In this document: positions 1-8,846 of the stretch, piece after piece
How the letters are laid out: every line of letters begins with the position of its first letter
Position numbering within the stretch: the first letter of the stretch is position 1
Notes under the pieces: model-generated
Database searches by the model: none
Told to the model about the DNA's origin: nothing
The model's input: the letters and a program-made list of their open reading frames with translations, nothing else
Position numbers and translations under genes: made by a program
Origin: JAVBOO01 sp031550435
Lineage (GTDB): Bacteria; Bacillota; Clostridia; Lachnospirales; WRAX01
Assembly (NCBI GenBank): GCA_031550435.1
Contig: JAVBOO010000034.1
Span: forward strand, 1-64,000
Reading direction: 5' to 3'
DNA: 64,000 nt

Positions 1-238
1 TGATTAAACCGTATGGTTTAATCGGGGATCAATACCTCGGAAGTTACAGTCGTTTAAGACAATATCAGTCTTAAAAGACGGGAGGAAGTCGGGCGGTTAA
101 TTAAAAACCCCGCAAGCATCCAGTGGGAGGTTTTTTATTTAAACGCCCGAGGTCCTACAGTCGTTTAAGAGTTATTTTTTATAAAACGACTGTAACTTCC
201 GAGGTATTGATCCCCGATTAAACCATACGGTTTAATCA
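1..238. repeat. Long inverted repeat with 55-bp perfect arms
   Basis: Bases 1-55 and 184-238 are perfect reverse complements; position 1 is the window edge, so the left arm may continue outside. Each arm contains the palindrome ATTAAACCGTATGGTTTAAT followed by GGGGATCAAT, the right half of repeat family A. The 128-bp middle holds a second imperfect inverted pair (around 92-110 and 128-150). No coding sequence is seen. The structure could be a foldback element or two family A copies facing each other. Confidence 0.8.
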
Positions 239-311
239 CCCCCTTATACCGCTCTGCGGCCCTAAGGGGGATTGAGGCGACAAGTTTAGCGAATGGCTTA
301 ATTGTCGCCCC
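183..311 (-). repeat. Interspersed repeat family A, copy 1
   Basis: On the minus strand this reads as a GGCGACAATTAA...TTGTCGCC palindrome (left half), a segment close to CCTTAGGGCCGCAG, a G-rich stretch, then the palindrome ATTAAACC..GGTTTAAT and GGGGATCAAT (right half). The same modular order is found at 17071-17188, 21684-21765, 26480-26573 and 36760-36860, with a degenerate copy near 56560-56613. All copies are intergenic. Confidence 0.75.
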
Positions 312-340
312 AAAAGCAGTTTTGGGTTTAGACGGCAACA

Positions 341-393
341 AAAAAAGTGTTGTACCGGTCGATCTTCAAAATCGTTGGATACAACACTTTTTG
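341..393 (-). terminator. Rho-independent terminator of the FMN-binding-like gene
   Basis: The arms AAAAAGTGTTGTA and TACAACACTTTTT enclose a smaller stem-loop. On the minus strand the stem is followed by a run of T, a few bases past the stop codon at 398. Confidence 0.75.
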
Positions 394-397
394 CGGT

Positions 398-832
398 TTA
401 CCGGTTGTCTGAGTTTGTTACTGCCGCCTGCTCAAGTGCCGCGTTTACAGCGTCCAGCAATATTTTGCTTGTAACTGCCGTTTCCGGTTTCGAGGCAATC
501 TTCGTTGTTTGGTATTTTATGATTTGCGGAGAAAGTTCATCCAATGTGGTTTTGAAAAGAGGATAGAATGTTTCTTGTTTTGTGTTCATGTTTTTAAGTT
601 CGATTGCCGTAATTTCCTTGCCGGAAACAGTCACTTCTACGTCAACAGGTTTGTTGTAGAGTATGATCTGCGCGGCATATGTACCCGGAGTATAAATATC
701 GCCGGTTGCTCCGTGACCCTTGGGAACCAAAAAGAATATCAGGAAACCGATGAGTATTATGCCTATGAGGGCAATCATTCCAATTTTTATAATATCTCTC
801 AGTTGTAAAACCATTATCCGAGGTCCGGACAT
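398..832 (-). CDS. Membrane-anchored FMN-binding-domain-like protein
   Basis: 144 aa from the ATG at 832, chosen because GGGAGG lies 7 bases upstream; an in-frame ATG further upstream has no ribosome site. One N-terminal membrane segment (about residues 15-37, rich in I, G, L and F) is followed by an outside domain. That domain looks like a short FMN-binding domain: GTYAAQI..., a VEVTVSGKEITAIEL strand pair, an ET pair, and a terminal TSKILLDAVNAALEQA helix. In the FMN_bind family the Thr that carries the flavin lies in an SGAT motif before a TS pair; here that place reads KPETAVTS, so covalent flavin attachment is doubtful. It is transcribed away from addB and ends in its own terminator. Domain call is from pattern only. 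Confidence 0.6.
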   Translation of the reverse strand: MSGPRIMVLQLRDIIKIGMIALIGIILIGFLIFFLVPKGHGATGDIYTPGTYAAQIILYNKPVDVEVTVSGKEITAIELKNMNTKQETFYPLFKTTLDELSPQIIKYQTTKIASKPETAVTSKILLDAVNAALEQAAVTNSDNR

Positions 833-891
833 GTGAAATCCTCCCATTGTTTTATTTCTATATTTTATTGTATGTTGTACCAAAATATTAC

Positions 892-920
892 TTGATAGCC
901 AAAGTATTTTGGCATATACT
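892..920 (+). promoter_or_regulatory. Sigma-A-type promoter for addB
   Basis: TTGATA at 892-897, a 17-base spacer, and TATACT at 915-920. Transcription would start near 927, about 50 bases before the addB ATG. Confidence 0.65.
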
Positions 921-975
921 TGACCCAAGAAACCACGGAACTTAGTAGCTTCCCGGGATTTGGGCAGGTGTTTTT

Positions 976-3900
976 ATGTCTTTGAGATTTATTATAGGCC
1001 TATGCGGCAGCGGCAAAACTGAGTTTTGCATAAATGAGCTGAAGACTTTATCGGCGGGGAACAGCTCGCTTATATATCTTGCGCCCGAGCATGCGTCCAT
1101 GCAATCGGAAAAAAGGCTTGCGTTTTCGGCTGAGGCAAAAGGCTTTATGGATATACAGGCACTGAGCTTTCAAAGACTTGCGTATAGAGTGCTTTCGGAA
1201 ACCGGCGGTGCTGTCGGGAAAAATCTCGGGGATACCGGAAAAATAATGCTGCTTCGAAAAGTCTTATATGAGCTTAGAGACAAGCTTTCGTACTACAGAG
1301 GAGTAGCGGATAAGCTGGGTTTTATGGATGAGCTCGCCCTTTTGGTCAGCGAGTTCGCAAAATACGGGATAACGACAGATAAAATCAAAGAAAGCTGCGA
1401 AGGGCTTGACAACCGCGGGCTAAAGCTTAAACTGGGCGACATCTGCATCATAATTGACCGGTTTAACGAGATAAAGCTGGAATACGGCGTATCCTCGGAC
1501 GATATTCTTGATATTCTTTCCGATAAAATCGAACTGTCGGATTTACTGTGTGGCTCCGATATATACATTGACGGTTTTAACGGGTTTACTCCTCAGGAAT
1601 ATGGGGTTATAACACGGTTGCTTGGAGTCTCCCGCCGCGTAACGGTAACGCTGACAGCCGATAAGCATAACTTAGAGCTTGACGACGGCGATGCGAGGGA
1701 TTTGTTTCATGAAGTAAAAAAAACTTATGATATACTCAGAAAAATATGCGTGAGAGACCGGATAACCGTCGAGCCGGACATGTATTTAACGGCAAGAAGC
1801 GGCAGGGCGAAAGACCTTAAATTTCTGACCGGCAGCCTGCTCAGGCAAAATTGCAGCGCTCCGCCCGAACCGGTAAACATTAGCGTTTACGCAGCAAACG
1901 ACATCTATTCTGAGGTTGACTGCTGTGCTGTCGGGATACAAAGGCTTCTGTTCGGTAAAAACTACAGGTATGACGATATATCGGTTATACTTTGTGCTCC
2001 CGATGATTATGCCGGCAAAATCAAACTTGCGTTCGGGCGTTACGGCATACCTATGTTTACTGACGCAAAAAGCGATATGAAACAGCACCGCGCTGTCTTG
2101 TTCATGCAGAAAATGTTGGAAACAGTAGTGTCCAACCGTTCGTATGACAGCATTTTCGGTTTGCTGAAGACCGGGCTTTGCAATATAAGCGCAGATGACA
2201 CGGATTTGATCGAGAACTATATACTTGAACACGGTATAACCGGAAAACGCTGGCTGTCCGAGTTCGGCTACGCAAACGAGGATGACGAGCGGCGTTTGGG
2301 CGAGAATGCAGTCATAAACGATATAAGGCTGCGTATAACCGGGATGCTTTCCGTATTCTCGGGCAGCTTTACAAAATTCGGAAAGTATCCGGTCCGCGAT
2401 ATAACAGAAAAGCTTTACGAGTTCATGTTACACTGCGGTTTGCCTGAAAAGCTGGAGGCTTCGGTTGAGGAGTTCAGACGCTTGGGCCAAAACGAGCAGG
2501 CGTTTGCCGAAGCACAGATATGGGGAAAGATTGTTGAGCTTCTGGATAAGATCGTTGAAATTCTGGGAGATACAAAGGCAACGATTTACGAATATTCAAA
2601 AATACTCGGAGCGGGTTTCGCGAGCATAAAGCTCGGTATAGTGCCGATCAGCCTTGATGCGGTTATCGTGGGAGATTTGACGCGAACGCTGCTTCCGCTT
2701 AAAAAGGCGGTGTTTATACTCGGAGCGGACAGCTCTTCCTTCCCGGCGTTCACGCCGAACAACGGTTTGCTGAACGATTTCGACCGCGAGACGATGAATG
2801 GCCGCTTTGGAATCGAGCTGAAAATCACAGGGCCGGAGAAGGCTTACGGCGACATGTTCACGTTTGCGACGACGACCGCAAAAGCAAAGGAGCTGCTGTG
2901 CTTAAGCTATAGCACGCATACGGCAAAAGGTAAAGATCAAAAGCGTTCGTTTGTGCTTGACGATATTTATCGCAGCTTCGGGCGCAACTTTGAGGTATCA
3001 GAGCCTGCAGTGAAAGGCATAGAAAGCGTTTTTGTAAAATCTGCGGTGTTTTCAACGGTATCGGCGAATTTAAGGGAAAATAAAGACTACGAGTCCTCCG
3101 TTTTCAGCGGGCTGACGAGGTATTTTTCCGAAGATGCCGAGTATTCGAAAAAAATAGGCGAGGCTCGCAGTTTGACGGAAAGAGGCGAGCAAAGCGCCGT
3201 ATTAAGCAAAGAAACGGTTAAAAATCTTTTCGGAGAAAAACTGAAAACAAGCGTGACAAAGCTTGAGAAATACTTCGGCTGCCCGTTTTCATATTATGTG
3301 CAATATGTACTCAGAGCGGGAGAGCGCAAAATCTATGAAATGAAAAGCATAGATATAGGAAACTGCTTTCATTCCGTATTGGAGGTATTCACGAAAAAGC
3401 TTATGGCCGCAGGCGAAAACGGAGCATGGCGCAAGCTCGGAGCAGAAAGGCTTGCCGAGACTGCCCAAAGCAGTATTGAAGAAGTGTTTGACACAAGACT
3501 TTCGAATTTTTCGCGTATAACGGGCACCGAGCAGAATCTGTATTTCAAAGAACGCTTAAAGACGGTTTCTGCGGCCTCGATAAACGCGGTAACGGAGCAT
3601 TTGCTTGCGGGAAGATTTGAGCTTGAATGCGCGGAAGCCGAGTTTACCGAGTATTACGAAAAACGGCGGGATGAGGAACCGCTGGCGGCTGTTTTCGGCG
3701 CTCTTGAGAGAAAACTGTCCGATGGAACAAGACTGATACTCGAAGGCAAAATCGACAGGGTTGATATGCTTACGCTCGACGGCGTTGACTATGTAAAAAT
3801 TATCGATTACAAATCCGGGAAAAAGGATTTTGATCTGCTTGAGTTCTATTACGGGATATCGCTGCAATTGATACTGTATATGAACGTGTTTATCGAAAAG

Positions 3901-4467
3901 TATAATGAAAAAAGGAGCATAAGCGGGACAAATATGGCTCACCCCGCGGCGGCACTTTACTTTCTCGTTAAAAACCCGATTATTTACGCGGACGGCAGTT
4001 TTGACGGAGACATAGGCGAGAAGCTGCTCCGCGAGTTTAAGATGAAGGGCGGAATAGTGCTCGGGGATATAAACATCGTGAAAAACCTCGATATCAGCCT
4101 TGGGAAAGACAACAGAAAATCGGCGGTGATACCGATTGGGCTTACATTGTCTAAGACCAAAAACCCGGAAGACATGGGCTTTGACTCGTTTTCAAAGCAG
4201 GCGAGCTTGCAGGAGTTTCAAGCCTTGCTGGATTATTCGGTTGATAAGGCCGTTGAGGCGGGAGAGGGTATAATTTCGGGCGAAATACCGGTTCGGCCTT
4301 ATAAAAGCCAAAGAGGTGACGCCTGCCGCTTCTGCTTGTACAAAGGCATTTGCAAATTCGACCCGTTGCTTAACCGGGGCGAGTACAACAGGCTGCAGAA
4401 AATGAGCACCGATGAAATACTGGATAAGGTGAACCGAATCGTGAGCGCGTCCGCTCGGCACGAGTAA
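976..4467 (+). CDS. addB: AddB, helicase-nuclease subunit B
   Basis: 1163 aa, the usual AddB/RexB size. AddAB processes DNA double-strand ends for RecA loading; AddB supplies one nuclease domain and Chi recognition. Visible motifs: Walker A GLCGSGKT (residues 8-15); a C-terminal RecB-type nuclease with D927 (EGKIDR) and D944-K946 (IDYKSGK); and the four cysteines expected to hold a 4Fe-4S cluster, C769, C1117, C1120 and C1126. The usual partner addA does not follow: the next gene is a V-ATPase subunit, so addA lies outside this window or is absent. The last codons (ASARHE) are encoded inside a copy of intergenic repeat B, so the natural C-terminus may have been altered by the repeat. Confidence 0.95.
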   Translation: MSLRFIIGLCGSGKTEFCINELKTLSAGNSSLIYLAPEHASMQSEKRLAFSAEAKGFMDIQALSFQRLAYRVLSETGGAVGKNLGDTGKIMLLRKVLYELRDKLSYYRGVADKLGFMDELALLVSEFAKYGITTDKIKESCEGLDNRGLKLKLGDICIIIDRFNEIKLEYGVSSDDILDILSDKIELSDLLCGSDIYIDGFNGFTPQEYGVITRLLGVSRRVTVTLTADKHNLELDDGDARDLFHEVKKTYDILRKICVRDRITVEPDMYLTARSGRAKDLKFLTGSLLRQNCSAPPEPVNISVYAANDIYSEVDCCAVGIQRLLFGKNYRYDDISVILCAPDDYAGKIKLAFGRYGIPMFTDAKSDMKQHRAVLFMQKMLETVVSNRSYDSIFGLLKTGLCNISADDTDLIENYILEHGITGKRWLSEFGYANEDDERRLGENAVINDIRLRITGMLSVFSGSFTKFGKYPVRDITEKLYEFMLHCGLPEKLEASVEEFRRLGQNEQAFAEAQIWGKIVELLDKIVEILGDTKATIYEYSKILGAGFASIKLGIVPISLDAVIVGDLTRTLLPLKKAVFILGADSSSFPAFTPNNGLLNDFDRETMNGRFGIELKITGPEKAYGDMFTFATTTAKAKELLCLSYSTHTAKGKDQKRSFVLDDIYRSFGRNFEVSEPAVKGIESVFVKSAVFSTVSANLRENKDYESSVFSGLTRYFSEDAEYSKKIGEARSLTERGEQSAVLSKETVKNLFGEKLKTSVTKLEKYFGCPFSYYVQYVLRAGERKIYEMKSIDIGNCFHSVLEVFTKKLMAAGENGAWRKLGAERLAETAQSSIEEVFDTRLSNFSRITGTEQNLYFKERLKTVSAASINAVTEHLLAGRFELECAEAEFTEYYEKRRDEEPLAAVFGALERKLSDGTRLILEGKIDRVDMLTLDGVDYVKIIDYKSGKKDFDLLEFYYGISLQLILYMNVFIEKYNEKRSISGTNMAHPAAALYFLVKNPIIYADGSFDGDIGEKLLREFKMKGGIVLGDINIVKNLDISLGKDNRKSAVIPIGLTLSKTKNPEDMGFDSFSKQASLQEFQALLDYSVDKAVEAGEGIISGEIPVRPYKSQRGDACRFCLYKGICKFDPLLNRGEYNRLQKMSTDEILDKVNRIVSASARHE

Positions 4468-4510
4468 CCGCGTAAGTATTTTATGTGGAATTTAACTTAC
4501 GCGGTAATAT
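4453..4510 (+). repeat. Interspersed repeat family B, copy 1 (3' part)
   Basis: The sequence CTCGGCACGAGTAACCGCG is followed by a hairpin with arms CCGCGTAAGT (4468-4477) and ACTTACGCGG (4495-4504). It overlaps the end of addB and lies directly before the operon 1 promoter. Related copies lie at 16681, 25335, 27612 and 60396. The hairpin may also act as a weak terminator. Confidence 0.75.
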
Positions 4511-4537
4511 TGACAATACTTGTGAAAGTAGTATTAT
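4510..4537 (+). promoter_or_regulatory. Sigma-A promoter of V/A-ATPase operon 1
   Basis: Perfect -35 TTGACA (4510-4515), 16-base spacer, -10 TATTAT (4532-4537). It sits right after the repeat B hairpin. The leader up to the first ATG at 4677 would be about 130 nt. Confidence 0.7.
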
Positions 4538-4676
4538 GTTAAAGGTTAAGGGAATTGTATTGTAATATGATCCGAAAATTTTGCGAAACGCTCGCGTAAA
4601 ATCTCGCAGCCTTATTGTTTGGAGCAGCGGGGTAGAAATTTTTTTATCATTTGAGTGTAAGGTACCGGAGGCATGT

Positions 4677-4997
4677 ATGAACAATATAATCGACGAGCTT
4701 GTCAGGATTGAGGGCGTTGCAAAAGCTATTACAGCCAACGTCGAAGATTCCAGAAAAACACTTCCAGCCAGGATAAAGGCTCGATGTGCCGAAATCGACG
4801 CAATCATAGCGAATGAAAAGCGGCAAAAATTGGGTGAATATGCGGAAAAGTGCAGCGAGGAGTCAAACGAAAAAATAGCGGCGATGCGAAAGGAAACCCA
4901 GAACCTGTATTCCGACGTGGAAAAAGAATACTACGAAAACAGCGAAAAATGGGTGGGGGAACTGTTTGCGGCAGTTATTGACAACGGTAGTATCTGA
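4677..4997 (+). CDS. V/A-type ATPase subunit G/H (peripheral stalk), operon 1
   Basis: 106 aa, mostly charged helix (many E, K, A), as expected for the stalk subunit that pairs with subunit E in the peripheral stator. The ATG at 4677 is chosen because CGGAGG (4666-4671) lies 5 bases upstream; another ATG 4 bases earlier is out of frame. It is the first gene of the operon, behind a strong promoter. Identification rests on helix character, length and position rather than on a motif. A 190-base gap, unusually long for such an operon, separates it from the next gene. Confidence 0.7.
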   Translation: MNNIIDELVRIEGVAKAITANVEDSRKTLPARIKARCAEIDAIIANEKRQKLGEYAEKCSEESNEKIAAMRKETQNLYSDVEKEYYENSEKWVGELFAAVIDNGSI

Positions 4998-5187
4998 TGC
5001 CCCGTAAGTGTATCACAACCCAAGGGTTTTCGGATATCAACAGAGGCTTACTCAGGAATATTCCCGTTACCGCGAAAAGCGACCGCGGGAAGCAGACGTA
5101 AGGATTAAAGGGGGCGTTGAAAGCTGCAGGGAATTTTTCAACATGCCCAAAGGGCCGGGCTCCTAAAAAGCCTGTATGCGATAATTT

Positions 5188-6249
5188 TTGAGAAGGGATA
5201 ATATTACGATTATTTCGAAGTACAGCGGCGTAAACGCAAAGATTAACTCGATGTATTCGGAGCTTTTAAAGCCTGAGGACTATCAAAGTCTGGCATCGCT
5301 TAAGAGTGTTGCCGAAATCGGCGACAAACTAAAGGAACGAGAGCCTTACGCCGAGCTTATGGCTGGCGAAACCGAGTATCACAGAGGATTTATCGAGAGA
5401 AAGATCACTCTGTCTGTTCATGACGAGTTTTCGAGGATATACTCGTTTATAACGGATTCACAGATCAGAAATTATCTTGACGCTTTTTTTATGAAAAATC
5501 AGATTAATTTCATAAAATCTATACTTAGGTCGATTAATGACGAGAGAGATATTAAGTACACTATGGTTGAGCTGAGCGTCATAGCAAAATATCTGCGCTT
5601 GGATTTGGCTCCTCTCTTGCTGGCAAAGACATTGCAAGACGCGATTGAGGCTTTAAAAGGAACCGTATTCTACAGTCAGATAAGAACAACCGATGAAAGC
5701 CAAGTCAGCCTGTTTAACCTGGAAATGCGGCTTGATATCTATTATTATCTGCACTTGCACAGTTTGCAAAACAAATACCTCAAAGGCGATAACAAAAAAA
5801 TTGCCGAAAAGGTGAACGGAACTGAAATTGATATGACGAACATATCGTGGCTATACAGGCTGAAGCAGTATTATAAAATCAACAACGATTCGCTTTATGC
5901 CTATATTATCCCGATTAACTACAGGATAAGCAAAGCAGGCATGGCTAAGCTTGTAGAGACGAAAAGCTTCGAAGAGTTTCTGGCGGAAATCGAAAAAACG
6001 CCTTACGGTAGATATTTTACCAGCTCTAAAATCTTTGAGCATAATTTTTACGTTGTAAAAAACGCAATCATCTCTAAGCTTCGTATTCTGCACACTGAGT
6101 CAATAGCCAACACCTTGGCGTACATTTACTTTAAAGAGTTGGAGATAAGAAATATCGTGTCTTTGATAGAAGGTGTGCGTTACGGTTTAAGTCAGGACGA
6201 GATAATGAAATATATTGTTACTCATTCTGAGAAAGAGGTTATCAATTGA
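5188..6249 (+). CDS. atpC: V/A-type ATPase subunit C (AC39/d type), operon 1
   Basis: About 353 aa. It has the hallmarks of the helical central-stalk socket: YSGVNAKINSM near the N-terminus, then repeated helical bundles with YLDAFFMKNQINFIKSILR and a C-terminal NTLAYIYFKELEIRNIVSLIEG. It links the DF shaft to the c-ring. The start is uncertain: TTG at 5188 has no ribosome site, whereas AGAAGGG (5190-5196) is well placed for a non-standard ATT start at 5203, just where homology begins. It overlaps the next gene by 4 bases. Operon 2 has an independent paralogue at 44308. Confidence 0.88.
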   Translation: MRRDNITIISKYSGVNAKINSMYSELLKPEDYQSLASLKSVAEIGDKLKEREPYAELMAGETEYHRGFIERKITLSVHDEFSRIYSFITDSQIRNYLDAFFMKNQINFIKSILRSINDERDIKYTMVELSVIAKYLRLDLAPLLLAKTLQDAIEALKGTVFYSQIRTTDESQVSLFNLEMRLDIYYYLHLHSLQNKYLKGDNKKIAEKVNGTEIDMTNISWLYRLKQYYKINNDSLYAYIIPINYRISKAGMAKLVETKSFEEFLAEIEKTPYGRYFTSSKIFEHNFYVVKNAIISKLRILHTESIANTLAYIYFKELEIRNIVSLIEGVRYGLSQDEIMKYIVTHSEKEVIN

Positions 6250-8165
6250 TCGAGAAGATGAAATACATTAACCTTATGGGCAGTATTTCCGATCTTGACA
6301 GGGTAGTTGAGATGTATATCTCAAAAGCGGAAATACAACTTGAATATACCTCAAAGGAGCTTGTTGCGGGGAAGGACCTTATGCCGTTCCTGTATATAAA
6401 TCCTTATGCGGGTGTGCTTAAGACCGCCGAACGTATTTATAAAATGAGCGGCTTTCAAGCTTTGCCTAAAACGGATATCAATAAAGACGTCGCGATAAAC
6501 TATATCAATGCTGTTTCGGTGAAAATAGACGAACTGTCTAACGAGCTTAACAGGTTGAGACAGAAGCGCGACAGTTACGTGTATATTATCGAAACCATGA
6601 AGCCGTTTAGCGATTTGGATTTCGATATAAGAGCGATTAAGGACTTTGAGTATATAAAATACAATTTCGGGAAAATGCCGTATGTCAGCTTTAAGCAGTT
6701 TGAGGCATATATATACCATAATCCGGAAATACTTTTTGAATTCGGAAGAAATGACAAAGAATACATTTGGGGAGTATATTTTGTCAGTGATTTTTCGGTT
6801 GACAAGGTGGATTCCGTATTCTCGTCGCTGCACTTTGAGAAAATAGATATTCCGATGTCGATTGAAGGCGAGGATCTTCACGGCAGCCCGATGAGCATAT
6901 GCAATAAATACGTTCAAAAGCTGGCGGTTATAGAGGCAGAGATTTCCGAAAAAGAAAAAATCATGATGGCCAAGGCGGACAATGATGTAAACAATATTAT
7001 CGACAAGCAGAAAATCGCCGAAGCATATGTCAAGATATCGGAAATGCACAGGAATCATGACATAAGAAAATTTGCGGCCAAAACCCGAAACGAGTATTAC
7101 ATTTTTGTCGGATGGATGACGGAAAATGAAGCAAAACGTTTTCAGAATCAGGTAAGCGAGGATGAAAAGGTTGTATTTATTATTGAAGAAGACAACGACG
7201 CAATAGTATCTATACCTCCGACCAAGCTGAAAAACTCCCCGCTTGTAAGGCCGTTTGAGTTTTTCGTAAAAATGTACGGCTTACCGACCTACGGCGAAAT
7301 AGAACCGACTTCGTTTATTGCGCTGACTTATACGCTGCTGTTCGGGATAATGTTCGGAGATATCGGTCAGGGTGCCGTGATATCAATACTGGGTTTGTTT
7401 CTTTCAAGGGTTAAGAAAATGGCCCTCGGCTCGATTATGTTTATAATCGGAATATCAGCCATGATATTCGGTGTATTGTTCGGCAGCGTTTTCGGTGTCG
7501 AGATAACGCCGTTGCTGCTGAATCCCGGCCACCCGGATAACATAAACACCCTGCTCATCGGAGCAATCGCTATAGGCGTAACTCTTGTCGTTACAACGAT
7601 GATTTTCAATATAGTAAGCTCTCTGAAGAGGGGCAAGAAAATCGAGGTCTTGTTTGACCCGAACGGGTTCGCCGGATTAACGCTGTACGGTTCTGTTATA
7701 GCAATTGCGCTTTTGGTGCTGTTTAAGGGCATTTCTGTGCCGTTTGTCGCGATTATCGTACTTGTTGCGATACTTTTGCTTATCGGGCTGAGGCATATAC
7801 TTGTTGACAGAATAAAAGGACACAAGGCGAAACACAAGGAAAGCATCGGGATACTGGCATTTGAAACGTTTATCGAAATGTTTGAAACGGTGCTGAGCTA
7901 TTTTACGAACACGGTTTCGTTTGTGCGTGTCGGCGCTTTTGCGCTGAGCCACGCAAGCTTGATGGGTGTCGTGCGTATGCTTGCGGGAGAGGAAACAGGC
8001 GCTCTCAGCATCCCCGTCATGATTGCCGGCAATATTATAGTTCTCGGCTTAGAGGGCCTGATAGTTGGAATTCAGGTTCTGAGAATAGAATTTTACGAGG
8101 TTTTCTCCAGATTTTATGAGGGCAAAGGAAGAGAGTTTATTCCGTTTAAGAAAAACGTTAAATAA
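6246..8165 (+). CDS. atpI: V/A-type ATPase subunit I (a), operon 1
   Basis: 639 aa. The N-terminal half (to about residue 330) is the soluble stator arm with coiled-coil helices. The C-terminal half has about seven to eight membrane segments starting at SFIALTYTLLFGIMFGDIGQG. The essential channel arginine is R561 in SFVRVGAFALSHASL. The TTG start at 6246 overlaps the stop of subunit C by 4 bases and has AGAGG 7 bases upstream; an ATG at 6258 lacks one. It forms the two ion half-channels with the c-ring. The surroundings of the arginine differ from operon 2 (SYTRLVALSLSG), fitting a different c-ring partner. Confidence 0.93.
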   Translation: MIEKMKYINLMGSISDLDRVVEMYISKAEIQLEYTSKELVAGKDLMPFLYINPYAGVLKTAERIYKMSGFQALPKTDINKDVAINYINAVSVKIDELSNELNRLRQKRDSYVYIIETMKPFSDLDFDIRAIKDFEYIKYNFGKMPYVSFKQFEAYIYHNPEILFEFGRNDKEYIWGVYFVSDFSVDKVDSVFSSLHFEKIDIPMSIEGEDLHGSPMSICNKYVQKLAVIEAEISEKEKIMMAKADNDVNNIIDKQKIAEAYVKISEMHRNHDIRKFAAKTRNEYYIFVGWMTENEAKRFQNQVSEDEKVVFIIEEDNDAIVSIPPTKLKNSPLVRPFEFFVKMYGLPTYGEIEPTSFIALTYTLLFGIMFGDIGQGAVISILGLFLSRVKKMALGSIMFIIGISAMIFGVLFGSVFGVEITPLLLNPGHPDNINTLLIGAIAIGVTLVVTTMIFNIVSSLKRGKKIEVLFDPNGFAGLTLYGSVIAIALLVLFKGISVPFVAIIVLVAILLLIGLRHILVDRIKGHKAKHKESIGILAFETFIEMFETVLSYFTNTVSFVRVGAFALSHASLMGVVRMLAGEETGALSIPVMIAGNIIVLGLEGLIVGIQVLRIEFYEVFSRFYEGKGREFIPFKKNVK

Positions 8166-8179
8166 TCAAGGAGGAAGTT

Positions 8180-8611
8180 ATGTTTTCACAGTTTGCAGTA
8201 TTGTTAATGGTTTTAGCGATAGTCGTACCGGGTATAGTTTTTTATAAGGGTGAGCGCAAGGCAAAATCCTTCAAGAAAATGCTTACGGTTAATATAAGCG
8301 CATTTTTCGGCATATTCCTTATAGCTTCCGTCATTATGTTTACAAAAACGGCTTTTGCGGAAACAACCGAGGTTGCGGGTGCAGTTGCCGCTTCTTCTAA
8401 CGGTATGGCGTTTCTCGGCGCGGCTCTTTCCACGGGTCTCGGTTCTCTCGGCGCAGGAATCGCAACAGGTTCTGCAGCAAGTGCAGCTCTTGGCGCTTTG
8501 AGCGAAAACGACAGCATTATGGGTAAGGCGCTTATATTCGTTGGTCTTGCCGAGGGTATTGCGATTTACGGCTTCGTTATTTCGTTCCTTATACTCAACA
8601 ACGTCAAATAA
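8180..8611 (+). CDS. atpK: V/A-type ATPase subunit K (c-ring), single-carboxylate type, operon 1
   Basis: 143 aa with four predicted membrane segments (about 4-22, 36-57, 76-104, 116-140). Only the C-terminal pair looks like a c-hairpin: a Gly/Ala-rich helix LSTGLGSLGAGIATGSAA and a helix with the ion carboxylate E125 in GLAEGIAIYGF. The first two segments are not c-like; KTAFA-ET around residue 60 resembles a signal peptidase site, so the mature subunit might be the hairpin alone (inference). The Gln and Thr sodium ligands of the E. hirae c-ring are absent, which points to protons, but that is inference. RBS GGAGG precedes the ATG. A family C hairpin follows the gene. Confidence 0.9.
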   Translation: MFSQFAVLLMVLAIVVPGIVFYKGERKAKSFKKMLTVNISAFFGIFLIASVIMFTKTAFAETTEVAGAVAASSNGMAFLGAALSTGLGSLGAGIATGSAASAALGALSENDSIMGKALIFVGLAEGIAIYGFVISFLILNNVK

Positions 8612-8630
8612 TAATATTTTTATAGCGAAT

Positions 8631-8692
8631 AAAGCCAAAAAACGGCCTGGACCGGCTTGCTCGTTTAAGACTGTTTTTGGCTTAGACGACTA
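8631..8692 (+). repeat. Family C hairpin between subunits K and F
   Basis: AAAGCCAAAAAACGG (8631-8645) pairs with CTGTTTTTGGCTTA (8671-8684), followed by GACGACTAT. The same core (TTTTTGGYTTAAACGACTATA type) is found at 23181-23213 and in weaker form at 13759-13787. It fills part of a 235-base gap inside the operon that otherwise holds no gene. Confidence 0.6.
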
Positions 8693-8846
8693 TTCCCGGC
8701 CAAGTGCTTACAGGTTTTATGCGAAACTTGTGCCGATGAACTGTTATAAAAAGCAGTACGCAAAACGCACGGCAAGCTCTTGCGGGCACTATGTACTGCC
8801 GCAGCCCAAGCCGAATACACAATACAAATAAAGTCAGGCGATTGTT

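Noticed and set aside
5020..5187. Remnant of a gene between ATPase subunits G and C
   Set aside because: No frame in this gap gives a recognisable protein segment; I see only a weak GTTGAAA/TTTCAAC-like inverted pair.
8541..8831. 96-codon open frame spanning the end of atpK and the gap before atpF
   Set aside because: It overlaps atpK in another frame, its middle is a family C repeat, and it has no ribosome site or family resemblance.
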